A stretch of 64,000 nt of DNA from Shouchella miscanthi (GCF_007725405.1 NZ_CP042163.1:3286001-3350000); one strand, 5' to 3'. Counted from the stretch's first letter, positions 25,763-34,457 are shown. The notes: generated by a model not told the origin, from the sequence alone. Translations and numbers: made by a program.

Positions 25763-25849
25763 ATTATACGTAGATAAGGCTTAACATTCCATTAAAAAGT
25801 ATAAGAATATTCATTATCTATTTACAATTACTCATCGTTTTTCGATAAT
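25763..25849. promoter_or_regulatory. Divergent moron promoters
   Basis: Plus strand: TTTACA (25821-25826), 17-base spacer, GATAAT (25844-25849), a good SigA promoter for the zinc-ribbon gene. Minus strand: TATAAT (complement of 25763-25768) with a weak -35, facing the coiled-coil gene. Lysogen expression of both is likely. Confidence 0.6.
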
Positions 25850-25881
25850 AAATATGAGGGACAGCCACGAAAGAGGTATCG

Positions 25882-26100
25882 ATGTCAAAAATTAATCCAC
25901 TAATCGCCGATCAAAAAATTGATTTTAAATGTGAGTGTGGTCGTAAGATATCCATTAAGTTTAAGGACGCCACAAAAAGAAATGCGAAAACAACGTGCCC
26001 GCGTTGTAGAACCGTCATTCATTTTGACCAAGATAAATCCTTCAAACGAGAATTAGATAAGTTGAACAAATCGTTAGATAAACTGACTAAATTATTTTAA
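25882..26100 (+). CDS. Zinc-ribbon protein on the opposite strand, moron
   Basis: A 72-residue basic protein with two Cys pairs (CECGRK near residue 18 and CPRCR near 41) forming a zinc ribbon, then a charged helix. AAGAGGT precedes the ATG. It is the only plus-strand gene between the lysis genes and 48.7 kb and has its own promoter, which fits a lysogen-expressed insertion. Its target is unknown. Confidence 0.75.
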   Translation: MSKINPLIADQKIDFKCECGRKISIKFKDATKRNAKTTCPRCRTVIHFDQDKSFKRELDKLNKSLDKLTKLF

Positions 26101-26282
26101 CTCCTAAATAATTGGTTGTCCCTCACTTTACTGATCGCTTTATTTAATTGATTGTAGCTTTGCGTTGTTTTCTCTGTTACTGCTTTTAACTCTTGGCTAT
26201 TCTTGATACACTCTTGCATCATTTCATTTACTTCTACAATGCTTGAAGAATCGAACTCTAGAACGACCTTGGTCTCATTCAT
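26097..26282 (-). CDS. Small tail-region protein (hypothetical)
   Basis: A 61-residue helical protein starting MNETKVVLEFDSSSIVEV behind AGAGGTGA. It follows the tail-chaperone extension by 5 bases and overlaps the stop of the converging zinc-ribbon gene by 4 bases. Possibly the original small gene before the tape measure. Confidence 0.55.
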   Translation of the reverse strand: MNETKVVLEFDSSSIVEVNEMMQECIKNSQELKAVTEKTTQSYNQLNKAISKVRDNQLFRS

Positions 26283-26287
26283 TGCTT

Positions 26288-26698
26288 TCACCTCTTTTCC
26301 TGTTCGGCTTTTAGTCTATTCATTAGCTCCTGATCCCACTTATAGACCTTCGCGGGACCTCTCTTCTGTTGGTTAAATTCTTTAGGTTTAAGCTCTTTAG
26401 CAAACTTTTCTTGCGCCTTCTTTTCATCTTTCGATTGCGGAGTACGCGAATTTACCATCATGAGATATTCAATATACATACGTTGTCTCTCTTGATCGGC
26501 CTTACTTTCATCCTCCGTTAGAACCGCGTCCATAAAGCCTAAAAGGGACATCGCAGACATTTGCCTAATTTGATTATAACCACCTAGCTTGTTGGCTAAC
26601 TTATAGCCGAAAGCTTCCTCTAAGCTGACGGCTCCACTTCCGTTTCCTTCTTCTCTTTCTTGAGGAACTTGAACGCCTTCTTGGCGACGCCCAAAGAC
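26288..26698 (-). CDS. Tail assembly chaperone extension (gpGT frame, made by -1 frameshift)
   Basis: After the slippery heptamer AAAAAAG (complement of 26698-26704) the -1 frame is open for 136 codons: through EEGNGSGAVSLEEAFGYK, IRQMSAMSLLG and the charged end KAEQEKR. It has no start codon with a ribosome binding site of its own before MSAMSLL. Fusion with gpG would give a protein of about 269 residues. Tail chaperone pairs made this way are usual in siphophages just before the tape-measure gene. Confidence 0.8.
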   Translation of the reverse strand, partial: VFGRRQEGVQVPQEREEGNGSGAVSLEEAFGYKLANKLGGYNQIRQMSAMSLLGFMDAVLTEDESKADQERQRMYIEYLMMVNSRTPQSKDEKKAQEKFAKELKPKEFNQQKRGPAKVYKWDQELMNRLKAEQEKR

Positions 26699-27096
26699 TT
26701 TTTTGCACGTTTAACCAACTTTTCAATATCATTCTCTTCAACAACAGCCTCGAAGATATCAAATACGTCTAGTACCTTTTGTGCTCTGAGTGTTTCCAAA
26801 TCGATATCAGACAGCACAGCCAGTAATTCAAATGCCTTTTCAGGCAACTTAACCGTCAGTGTTTCAAAGGAAGATACTAATTTCTGAACCATTTGCTCAT
26901 CGGTCAAACCCTCTGATTCTTCTAAGAAATCATTCACAACGTTTAAAAGTTGTTCGTCTTGCTGTAAAACGTCAAAGATTTCTTTTAGAGTCCGCATTGC
27001 TTTTTCTAACTGAAATACGCCAATCGCTTCGATTTCATGAGCGACCTTCTTTACTTCGCCTTCTTCACCTTTTACTTTTAACGAGATTGTTGTCAT
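26620..27096 (-). CDS. Tail assembly chaperone (gpG-like)
   Basis: A 158-residue acidic, helical protein with a basic end (KKAFKFLKKEKKE). AGGAGGAAG precedes the ATG. It lies between the major tail protein and the tape-measure region and contains the heptamer A-AAA-AAG in frame, so part of the ribosomes would shift into the downstream frame. The chaperones coat the tape measure during tail assembly. Confidence 0.8.
   Translation of the reverse strand: MTTISLKVKGEEGEVKKVAHEIEAIGVFQLEKAMRTLKEIFDVLQQDEQLLNVVNDFLEESEGLTDEQMVQKLVSSFETLTVKLPEKAFELLAVLSDIDLETLRAQKVLDVFDIFEAVVEENDIEKLVKRAKKSLGVAKKAFKFLKKEKKETEVEPSA
26698..26704 (-). other. Slippery heptamer for -1 frameshift
   Basis: The frame-0 codons GCA-AAA-AAG give A AAA AAG, a strong -1 slippery site. 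The -1 frame that follows is open into the gpGT extension. Confidence 0.8.
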
Positions 27097-27107
27097 TTAA
27101 CTTCCTC

Positions 27108-27136
27108 CTAATAGATAAGGGGCATAAGCCCCTTTA
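27108..27136 (-). terminator. GGGGC/GCCCC hairpin after the tail-protein extension
   Basis: On the minus strand GGGGC-TTAT-GCCCC follows the stop of the extended major tail protein by one base and precedes TTATC. It may be a weak terminator or an mRNA-stabilising stem. Confidence 0.5.
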
Positions 27137-27229
27137 TTCGTCTTCTTCTATCGGTTCTTCTGGTTCCCCGTCCGGCTCTTCAGGTTGTGGTTCAGGTTGT
27201 GGTTCAGGCTCCGGTTGGGGCTCATTAGG
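27134..27229 (-). CDS. Pro/Glu-rich C-terminal extension of the major tail protein (+1 frame)
   Basis: The major tail protein ends ACG-CCC-TAA. Shifting +1 on CCC to CCT lets reading continue as AAT-GAG-CCC... for 30 codons (PEPEPQPEPQPEEPDG and an acidic end) to the stop. The extension has no start codon of its own and reads as a regular proline-rich acidic tail. +1 shifts at proline codons in tail and capsid genes are known from Listeria phage PSA. Confidence 0.75.
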   Translation of the reverse strand, partial: PNEPQPEPEPQPEPQPEEPDGEPEEPIEEDE

Positions 27230-27788
27230 GCGTATCTAATCCCGAACGATCACCAATATAGAAATAGTTTCCGTCCTTTGTTGGGTCTGCGCCGTCTTTA
27301 GGAAATACGGAAAATGTCATCGGCACATTACCTTGCTCGTTGCCAAATGATCGGTTAAAATCGCCAATCGCCGCAACTTTATAGAGATAAATATCTTGAG
27401 ACGAATCAGATGCATTTCTCGGACGAATTGTTAAGGTGCGTGCTCGTTCCCTGGCAGATGAACCAATTTTTGCATCTTGCAGTCCTATTACTCGCCCATC
27501 AGTACCCTCAACCTCGCTCGCAAAAGACATAGCTGCGTGTAAGATTTTAAGCGTCTGACGTGCTGCTGAAACAACCACCTCTGCTTCCCATCCAACTAAA
27601 CGTTTATCCCATGCTGTATTTCCGTAATCTAAAATAACGATGTCTTCAGTTTCTGGTGTGAGTGTCACCTCTCCACCTTCGTTTTGCATTTCATCTACAC
27701 CATCAAAACGAATTTCGCTATCTAAACCCTCATCAATGATAAAAGTTGCTGGACCAAACGGAATGTCATATGGATTAAATTCTGGCAT
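27225..27788 (-). CDS. Major tail (tube) protein
   Basis: A 187-residue beta-rich protein starting MPEFNPYDIPFGPATF, with the strand pattern of tube proteins and the usual place between tail terminator and chaperones. Its last sense codon is CCC followed by TAA, a site for +1 frameshift that would add an acidic proline-rich tail to a minority of subunits. Confidence 0.85.
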   Translation of the reverse strand: MPEFNPYDIPFGPATFIIDEGLDSEIRFDGVDEMQNEGGEVTLTPETEDIVILDYGNTAWDKRLVGWEAEVVVSAARQTLKILHAAMSFASEVEGTDGRVIGLQDAKIGSSARERARTLTIRPRNASDSSQDIYLYKVAAIGDFNRSFGNEQGNVPMTFSVFPKDGADPTKDGNYFYIGDRSGLDTP

Positions 27789-28198
27789 TATAATTCCTCC
27801 TTGATTTCTAATAGAGTCACATCAAAGTTGATGGACCATTGCATGAGATCGCCCTCTAGACCGATTTGTATCGGGTCTTGAACTGCGGACATTAAAAAGA
27901 CGCGATAGCTCTTTTTCTCTATCCCGTCGTCTATTGATATATCAAAATTACGATCTAAACCTCGGCGGTGGAAAAGATCGAATACCTTATATGCTGCGTG
28001 TTGCGCTAAATCCCAATCAGAAGAGCGTATCCAAACCTGATAGTTAGGGTATCTCATCACAATTTCGCTTGATGAAGGACGCGAGCCACCTTCGCTATAT
28101 ACTGTACCTGTGTTGTCCGGTGCCGTATATTGGTCATACGTCCACGTTAGCTTAGGTAAAGCCCTCGCTAACTCTTCACGCATCCAAGCTTGAATCAC
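27788..28198 (-). CDS. Tail terminator / minor capsid-type protein
   Basis: A 136-residue protein between the head-tail joining protein and the tube protein. Size, alpha/beta pattern (YPNYQVWIRSSDW) and place fit the tail terminator that caps the tube. Start and stop overlap both neighbours by one to four bases, so translation is coupled. Confidence 0.75.
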   Translation of the reverse strand: MIQAWMREELARALPKLTWTYDQYTAPDNTGTVYSEGGSRPSSSEIVMRYPNYQVWIRSSDWDLAQHAAYKVFDLFHRRGLDRNFDISIDDGIEKKSYRVFLMSAVQDPIQIGLEGDLMQWSINFDVTLLEIKEEL

Positions 28199-28659
28199 TT
28201 GCGCCCCCTCCTATCCATGGTTCGTTCTAAAATGCGTTCTCCCGTTCGTTGGAAATCTTTATCCGTTACACGGATAGCTCGCTCTAAATAAAGTCTCCCT
28301 GCCCTTTCGCCTCGCCACGCTGGTTTATTGTGCGTTCTTCGCCCTCTACCACCAACGTAATAGTTATCACCCGGCATTTTGTCATGTACACCCATTCGAT
28401 AGGGTTGATAATGCCTGACAAGCGCATACTTTGAAGAAGAACCACCTTCAAATTCAAACCCTTGTCCCTTTTTCTTAGGTGGATCAAAGGAGATAGAGTC
28501 CTCTAAATCCCCTTCATCATGATGTACAAGTGCTTTGGCGCCTTCTTCAAGCAACGCACTATACTTGCCTAGCTCTTGAATGGCTGCACGCTCAAACCTC
28601 TTAGGCATCGCCTTAAACTCTTTTTCAAGCTCTTTCAACCCTCGCCATTGAACACTCAT
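28195..28659 (-). CDS. HK97 gp10-like head-tail joining / tail completion protein
   Basis: A 154-residue basic protein with the HK97 gp10 pattern: MSVQWRGLKELEKEF at the N-terminus, HHDEGDLEDSI and SSSKYALVRHYQPY, then a basic helix. It joins the neck to the tail. I chose the ATG near the end of the preceding gene because upstream frame is shared with that gene. Confidence 0.8.
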   Translation of the reverse strand: MSVQWRGLKELEKEFKAMPKRFERAAIQELGKYSALLEEGAKALVHHDEGDLEDSISFDPPKKKGQGFEFEGGSSSKYALVRHYQPYRMGVHDKMPGDNYYVGGRGRRTHNKPAWRGERAGRLYLERAIRVTDKDFQRTGERILERTMDRRGRK

Positions 28660-28669
28660 AAAATCGCGT

Positions 28670-29011
28670 CTAGCCACCGTACACCGTCCTGAAATAGACC
28701 TTCGAACCGCTAAGGTTCGTTGACTCTTCCCAGTTAACAACCTGAGCCTTGCGCTCTTGGCCGAATGTGTCTGTATACGAAATGGTTGAGTCGAAACCGA
28801 ATTCAACATCAGGCGGTAAGTCAAATTCAATACTCGTTTTCTCTTCCACACCCTGACGGTTACGCACGACCCTAACTTTGTTTGTGATACGCGCTTTTGT
28901 CGGTGTTTCTTTAGGTGCTATAGGGCGACCGCGATTGTCGGTGATAGGATTGCCATTTTCGTCTAATTGCGTTGTCATGACGACTACATCGTCTCTCATA
29001 GGAGGTTTCAT
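28670..29011 (-). CDS. Head closure protein (head-tail connector 2)
   Basis: A 113-residue beta-barrel-like protein with GNPITDNRGRPIAP and GFDSTISYTDTFGQER. It follows the gp6-like connector with a 4-base overlap, the position of the head-closure (stopper) protein that seals the packaged capsid. Confidence 0.75.
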   Translation of the reverse strand: MKPPMRDDVVVMTTQLDENGNPITDNRGRPIAPKETPTKARITNKVRVVRNRQGVEEKTSIEFDLPPDVEFGFDSTISYTDTFGQERKAQVVNWEESTNLSGSKVYFRTVYGG

Positions 29012-29340
29012 TGTAGCCGCCCCACTCTACCTTTAGACTTGAGTAATGATCTTACTTCAGGAGCAATCTCGCTACCACCTATTGAAGCTGCCACGCGATT
29101 GGTAGAAAAAGAGGATACCCCTTGCCTACGAAGCTTAGCGTATTCCTCTTCCTCTCCTTCGAGCATGTACAAGAGTTGCAAGGCGACAGCGCGTTCAGAC
29201 AGAAGAGAAGCACGGTAGTGCGCTTTAAGTACCTCCTGCGCATTGAACACATGCTTTACCTTGTCATCAGACGATAACTCATCATATAAGGCTGTAAAGG
29301 GCATTTGAGCAAGATAAGCGTTAATAGACTCGAAGTCCAT
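29008..29340 (-). CDS. gp6-like head-tail connector
   Basis: A 110-residue helical protein with MPFTALYDELSSDDKVKHV and LLYMLEGEEEEYAKLR, in the connector position after the capsid gene. It docks on the portal. The ATG behind GTAGGTGA is preferred to an upstream GTG. Confidence 0.7.
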   Translation of the reverse strand: MDFESINAYLAQMPFTALYDELSSDDKVKHVFNAQEVLKAHYRASLLSERAVALQLLYMLEGEEEEYAKLRRQGVSSFSTNRVAASIGGSEIAPEVRSLLKSKGRVGRLQ

Positions 29341-29341
29341 T

Positions 29342-29557
29342 CTATTCACCTACTTCTTTTTTCTGCCCTTTGCCTTTTTGTTTCTTTTCAGACGCATGTC
29401 CTTTTTCGTTCCCTTGCTTGGCTTTGCCATCGTTTATCACCTCAACATAACCAATAGACGACAAATAAGCGGCGGATTTCTCATCGATCTCCAACTGCTC
29501 CCCTTGCCGCTTTCCATCTACAACAGCGTTTAACACTTTTACTTTTGTTTTAGCCAC
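29342..29557 (-). CDS. Small head-region protein
   Basis: A 71-residue protein with KVKVLNAVVDGKRQGEQL and then a Lys/Gly-rich disordered tail. The N-terminal part resembles the short Rho-N/YqbF-like proteins that follow the capsid gene in PBSX-type phages. The exact role is unknown. Confidence 0.6.
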   Translation of the reverse strand: MAKTKVKVLNAVVDGKRQGEQLEIDEKSAAYLSSIGYVEVINDGKAKQGNEKGHASEKKQKGKGQKKEVGE

Positions 29558-29569
29558 GAATAACCCTCC

Positions 29570-30589
29570 TTATGGTGTAAATACATCGAGGTGACGGACT
29601 AAAGATGGTACCTCTAGAATCGGCAACCCGGCACCGACAGCACGGAAGATAGACTGAATTGGTTCTTTCTTGTCGTATGCATCTAAGAACAAACCCGGTT
29701 GAAAGTTATTCTCTAACGTAGGACCTTCAAGATATTCTCCAACGCCTTGTGACAACATAACAATACGGTTGACGGGCATAAACTCATGATTCACAATCTC
29801 GCCTGTATAAATATCTTTATACGTCATGCTGCGGTTTTTGATAATTTGAACAGGTGGTAATCCAAAGTTATCTAGCACCGTCGCAAGCTCTTCGTTAGAA
29901 ACACGAAGCGAATTAGACGGTCGCCCTGATTCTGCGATGATATTCGTATTTCGAAGCATTTTTGCATTAATTTCACGTGATATCCACATAACCTCTGGCT
30001 CTTTACCGTTATTTTCAAATGCATATGCTTCTACTTGTTCTAACAAGAATCCAATCATATCAAAATCATCGGAATCAAAATCATTGCCATTCGTAAGTGC
30101 GATCTTGTTTTCCTCTGGGATTCCGTAATTAATGGTATAGCTGACGTTATTTTTCTTATATGCATGAGCACCTGTGCAAAGTGCCTCCATTTTCGATAAC
30201 TGCTGTAGTTTACGTAAGCTATCAATTAGGTTAACGCCTTTACTTACGAGCGTATCAATCATTGCCTGAAACTCTTGATTGTTTCGAGATTCATTGATTG
30301 CTTGTAGCTCCTCGTAGGTAACGATGTCTTTCAAACCGTAATAAGCAATCTCATCAGCCATTGATGCAACAGCGTTGCGATCTACAACTGGCGGCTCTGC
30401 ACCGTAACCAATGTAAGCGCCAATTTGTGGTGTGTTTTTAACAATTTGATAAGCAAACTTACGATCATAAGTCTGTCGTGTTGGTAAAAAGCTATCAGCT
30501 TCCGTAGCTTGTACGTCTTCTGCAGACGCATCTACAAGACCTCGTAAAGCTTCGCTTTGAAATTCTTCAAGATGTGTAATACCTGCCAT
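29570..30589 (-). CDS. Major capsid protein
   Basis: A 339-residue protein between a decoration protein and connectors. The features TRQTYDRKFAYQIVK, GAEPPVVDRN and the C-terminal beta region (PIQSIFRAVGAGLPILEVP) fit HK97-fold capsid proteins of the gpE type. There is no long N-terminal delta domain because a separate scaffold gene is present. Confidence 0.9.
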   Translation of the reverse strand: MAGITHLEEFQSEALRGLVDASAEDVQATEADSFLPTRQTYDRKFAYQIVKNTPQIGAYIGYGAEPPVVDRNAVASMADEIAYYGLKDIVTYEELQAINESRNNQEFQAMIDTLVSKGVNLIDSLRKLQQLSKMEALCTGAHAYKKNNVSYTINYGIPEENKIALTNGNDFDSDDFDMIGFLLEQVEAYAFENNGKEPEVMWISREINAKMLRNTNIIAESGRPSNSLRVSNEELATVLDNFGLPPVQIIKNRSMTYKDIYTGEIVNHEFMPVNRIVMLSQGVGEYLEGPTLENNFQPGLFLDAYDKKEPIQSIFRAVGAGLPILEVPSLVRHLDVFTP

Positions 30590-30604
30590 GTGTGTATCCT
30601 CCTC

Positions 30605-31012
30605 TTATTGAATGATATTTTTTGTGTAACGCAAGAATGGGTGCGTTGCTTTTTTAAATGTCTCTGTAACCGTATCAGGCAGTTTAGCATCATAAACTGA
30701 ACCACGAATAAGTACTTCACCTACAATAGCATCCTCCCCTTGCATGTTTACATCAACATTGAGTAAAGCGAATTCATCGTAGCCAGATGGCAAAGCAGGC
30801 TCTTCACCACTTGTATCATCTGCGTAAACCTCAAACTTTCCAGTTTCTAAGTTCCGCGCAACAGGTGTGCCTACAGGTAAGTATTTTTCGCCAATAGCTT
30901 CCGCATCTAGCGTGATACCTGCCTCAATATATTGGAAATGCTCAGAAGACAAGATGTTAATACCACCGCGAAATTCCGGTTCTTTTCTTTTCGTTTTAGA
31001 ATAATATGGCAT
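30605..31012 (-). CDS. Head decoration protein
   Basis: A 135-residue beta-rich protein with GINILSSEHFQYIEAGITL and GTPVARNLETGKFEVY. This matches the small decoration proteins placed just before gpE-type capsid genes. It probably stabilises the shell. Confidence 0.75.
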   Translation of the reverse strand: MPYYSKTKRKEPEFRGGINILSSEHFQYIEAGITLDAEAIGEKYLPVGTPVARNLETGKFEVYADDTSGEEPALPSGYDEFALLNVDVNMQGEDAIVGEVLIRGSVYDAKLPDTVTETFKKATHPFLRYTKNIIQ

Positions 31013-31024
31013 GTCGTTTCCTCC

Positions 31025-31654
31025 TTAGCGAATTTTACCGCTAGCTTTAGCACGCGCATAAGCGTTTTTACCAAGTTCGCGGGTGTCTTTCTTTTTAGTT
31101 CCACTATTGTTCTTTTGTTTCACTCCTGGACCATAACCAGATTTAGAAGATTCCTCTTCCTCCTCTTTTTCAGAGAAGAATTCAGGAAACTCTTCTGCTA
31201 GGTCTTCGAATAGCTCCTCTAAGTTCGTTGGTTCGCCATCATCATCCAATTCAATCTCATCAATACTGATAAGCTTCGTTGCGAGTTTAGCGTTGAACTT
31301 ATTTTCCATTGCGTATTCTTTGACCGCTGCCCTCTTCTCTTTACGCTCAGCGCGGGCGAGACGCTCTTCGTGCTCATCAAGTTTAGAATTAGATTTATTA
31401 TCCTCTTCCTCTTCTTGATTACTTTGCTCCTCTTGTTCCTCCGACTTTTCCTTCTTTGCATTCTTTAAACGACGCTTGATCGTTTTCCCTACCTTTGCAT
31501 CATATTGCTTTTTAAATTCAGGATTTTTTAGTAACTCCTCAAGGTCAGGGGTAGATTCCTCTTCCTCTTGGTCTAAATCGTCCTGCTCTTCCTCTTCCGC
31601 AAAGAATTGTAGGTTCATAGGCAAAGCCTTCGTATACAATGGTTTAGCAAACAT
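31025..31654 (-). CDS. Capsid scaffolding protein (DUF4355-like)
   Basis: A 209-residue, very acidic and helical protein. NLQFFAEEEE at the N-terminus is typical of phage scaffolds, followed by coiled coil and a basic C-terminus. AAAGGAG precedes the ATG. It directs shell assembly and leaves before DNA packaging. Confidence 0.85.
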   Translation of the reverse strand: MFAKPLYTKALPMNLQFFAEEEEQDDLDQEEEESTPDLEELLKNPEFKKQYDAKVGKTIKRRLKNAKKEKSEEQEEQSNQEEEEDNKSNSKLDEHEERLARAERKEKRAAVKEYAMENKFNAKLATKLISIDEIELDDDGEPTNLEELFEDLAEEFPEFFSEKEEEEESSKSGYGPGVKQKNNSGTKKKDTRELGKNAYARAKASGKIR

Positions 31655-31761
31655 AATCGTTCTCCTTTCATCTGCGCTTCTGGTGCGCGATCCCATTATT
31701 TACTCGTACATGGTTAATGTTGCGTTGTGTCGCAGCACGGTTTGACACGACAAATAAGCCA

Positions 31762-32862
31762 CTATCCACTAGAGGCTTTTGCGTTTCGTTTGATTGCTCG
31801 CATTTCTGCTTTCTTATCTCGAAAATTAAGCGAGTTGACTTTCTTCATACGTCTAAAGGCGCCTAATGTCTTAGGGGCATCATCACCTAGCAACATGACC
31901 ATTTCAGCGTATTGTTTCTTTTCGGCGTTACGTTGTACGCGTTGTTTTTGCTCTCTTTCATACGCTCTCTTTTGTGCAGGGGAGCGAACATCCTTCACAG
32001 GATCAAAGGCTTTCCACCGGTCTTTCTCTTCCTGAATCTCTTTAGGTGTCTTGTATTCCATAACATAAGGTCTACATGTACAACGGCAGTTCGGATGAAA
32101 CGGCGGTAGCTTAATATTGTTGTCATTGATTGACGCAAACCCTTCATGCTCACCTGTTAAGCTCACGACAAGGTTTTGATATCTAGCGCATACCTGACAC
32201 GTTTGCCCCTGACCGCTTATCTTGACGGTTGTCACTCCGTTTTCAGTGTAGCGATTGACAGCGCCTTTCGTGTTAGCATCCCTTAGTTTCGTTCGAACCA
32301 CTGTACTAGCGTAGAAGTCGATTGGTAACAGCTTCCCATCAATAGTACGATGACCGACAATGCCATGTTCTTTAAATCTCTGGCTGATGCGAGCGGATAT
32401 CACGCGATTATGATCACCTTGAATAGACCCACGCGCCATATCATCTTTAAAGGTCTGTCTGACCTGATTAATATCAGCGGCCATATAACTCTTGGCAACT
32501 TCGAGCGAAGCTCGTATGTCTTCCATTCCACTGTTTGTGATCTCAAATAAAGCCTCTCGGTGTAACTTACGCTGTAGAATGGGACGAATAACCGCTTGGT
32601 CACTCTTCACAATGCCAGCGACCGCCAACCCCTCTTCCCTTAGCAGCGTATTACCTGTTATCAAACCAGACGTATACGCTTCTAGGATTTCGTTAGGCAA
32701 GACTTCTTCAATGGCTATTCCTAAACTATCGAGTGTGTCAGAGATTGAACGTATAAGCTCCTGTGCGCCTCTGTCGGTCGATAAACCTTCTATACTACCG
32801 ACGTTACGGTAAATGTCTTCTAGAGCATCAGAGAAGTAGCGTAGAAGTTGGTCAATGTTCAT
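31762..32862 (-). CDS. Head morphogenesis protein (SPP1 gp7-like)
   Basis: A 366-residue protein with a helical N-terminal part and, near 225-285, GQGQTCQVCARYQN and PPFHPNCRCTCRPY, the Cys/His signature of SPP1 gp7/Mu gpF minor head proteins. It overlaps the portal gene by 4 bases. It affects DNA ejection and procapsid assembly. Confidence 0.85.
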   Translation of the reverse strand: MNIDQLLRYFSDALEDIYRNVGSIEGLSTDRGAQELIRSISDTLDSLGIAIEEVLPNEILEAYTSGLITGNTLLREEGLAVAGIVKSDQAVIRPILQRKLHREALFEITNSGMEDIRASLEVAKSYMAADINQVRQTFKDDMARGSIQGDHNRVISARISQRFKEHGIVGHRTIDGKLLPIDFYASTVVRTKLRDANTKGAVNRYTENGVTTVKISGQGQTCQVCARYQNLVVSLTGEHEGFASINDNNIKLPPFHPNCRCTCRPYVMEYKTPKEIQEEKDRWKAFDPVKDVRSPAQKRAYEREQKQRVQRNAEKKQYAEMVMLLGDDAPKTLGAFRRMKKVNSLNFRDKKAEMRAIKRNAKASSG

Positions 32863-34457
32863 TCTTCATCGCTCGTCAACGGTTGGTCGCGGTTATCAAG
32901 GTAACTCGACAACGTGCCACCACCAAATGTATTAGGCGTTTCTGATGCCATTTCTAAGCGCTCTAGCTCTTGTTGTATCCACTCTTCTGATGCCAGAGGG
33001 TTACAGTTGCGCACAGTTGTTTCAAGGCTCTGCGTGCCTTTCTCGTAAGCCATCGCGTTCTCTTCCAGCAATTCTTTGCGGCTAATTGGAATCATAGAAC
33101 GAATTGCAATGTCCGGTTCCTCAATCATTACCGCCTCATCCTCTTCTGCCATGAGCCACAAAATATTTTCATAGAGCTGTTGGAGGAAGTAGATGTACTC
33201 GCTTTGTATCTGCTCCGCTTTTAGAATGGATGTTAGAAGGTCGTAGAACTTCGCTACACCACTTTGAGCGGATGCGGTACCAGTTGACTCACCTAAGTAG
33301 TAATCAATCGCCTTTGAGCTTGTACGCGTTTCTGACAGAACCATCTGCATAAGGTTGCGCACAGTCTCAATGTCACCAATCTTGCTCGTATCAATTTGAA
33401 TGATCTCAAGCGCTTTTCCGTTCTCATCAAACGTTGTGATCTCTAAATCGCGATGATCAATCTTTTTCTCCGGGTTGTCTTCCCCATAGCGTTGAGCCGC
33501 TAACTCTTCCAATCTACTGAATACTTCTTCACTCACTGCGATACGAGGTTTACCATTACGCTCAAAAGTTATAGCCGAGCGCGTTAGTGTCCAGTTGATT
33601 TCATCCTGCTTTCCTTCTATGCCTTTAAGGCAACTACGACCTAGCGGGTTTCGGAATGTCTTCTCGTTTGCCCAATACACAACAAATGGACGGTTGCGCC
33701 CTTTGTATACCTTCTTGAGATCCTTCATACCAAGTAGCTGTTTCGCTTCCTCTTCATCAACAGGGATAAACTCAGTGCTGTTGTCCTCACCCATAAAGAG
33801 TAGATGTTCAGTGTGCAATCCATCTTTCTCCACTCGTTCACGGTAAACGTGTAAATAGCGGTCGTCATCGATCTTGCGATCATAAACCAGATCTACACCC
33901 AAATCGTCATCGTGCGGAAAATAAACGTCACGCTGTTTCATTTCCATACGTGGGCCCAGTTCGTCGATCCATACACAACCAACCAAACCACCATCTACCT
34001 GATGCTGAACTATGTTCGTCCAATGTTCGGTACGAAGCTTGCTGTTCTTCTCAATTTGTTCAATGATCTCTTGTTGCGCGTCCAGTATTTCAGCATTTAG
34101 CGAGTTGTCATCTGGTCCCTCTATCATGCTGTCTGTTTCGTCGTCCAGCTCTTCGATCTGTTCTTGTCGTCTTAAAAGCGAGGATGTGACCGAACCAATC
34201 GAACGAGCAACGAGTACCGCAGGTATCTCTGGTATTAACTTACTCACATTCGCTATGATGTAAGGCGTCTGTATTTGTTGTGCTACATGATTCCCCTCTG
34301 CGATTGCGTCTGTGATCTCGCCTTGTTGCGCTAGTCGTTTAGCGCGTGGGAACAATTCAATATGATTACCTTCGTACAGGTCGCGGTACCGCTCAATGCT
34401 TCCGTGTGTCTCTTCTATGATGCTCTTGTCAAACTTGTCCCATGTTCGTAATGCCAT
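32859..34457 (-). CDS. Portal protein
   Basis: A 532-residue protein located directly after the large terminase. It has the wing/stem/crown arrangement of SPP1-type portals: the region KIGDIETVRNLMQMV and SETRTSSKAIDYYLGES is characteristic. It forms the dodecameric DNA channel at the capsid vertex. Confidence 0.88.
   Translation of the reverse strand: MALRTWDKFDKSIIEETHGSIERYRDLYEGNHIELFPRAKRLAQQGEITDAIAEGNHVAQQIQTPYIIANVSKLIPEIPAVLVARSIGSVTSSLLRRQEQIEELDDETDSMIEGPDDNSLNAEILDAQQEIIEQIEKNSKLRTEHWTNIVQHQVDGGLVGCVWIDELGPRMEMKQRDVYFPHDDDLGVDLVYDRKIDDDRYLHVYRERVEKDGLHTEHLLFMGEDNSTEFIPVDEEEAKQLLGMKDLKKVYKGRNRPFVVYWANEKTFRNPLGRSCLKGIEGKQDEINWTLTRSAITFERNGKPRIAVSEEVFSRLEELAAQRYGEDNPEKKIDHRDLEITTFDENGKALEIIQIDTSKIGDIETVRNLMQMVLSETRTSSKAIDYYLGESTGTASAQSGVAKFYDLLTSILKAEQIQSEYIYFLQQLYENILWLMAEEDEAVMIEEPDIAIRSMIPISRKELLEENAMAYEKGTQSLETTVRNCNPLASEEWIQQELERLEMASETPNTFGGGTLSSYLDNRDQPLTSDEE

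Noticed and set aside
27160-27222. CRISPR-like or tandem repeat of GGTTGTGGTTCAGG units
   Set aside because: The repeats are short and code for PEPQ units in the +1 extension of the major tail protein; there are no spacers.
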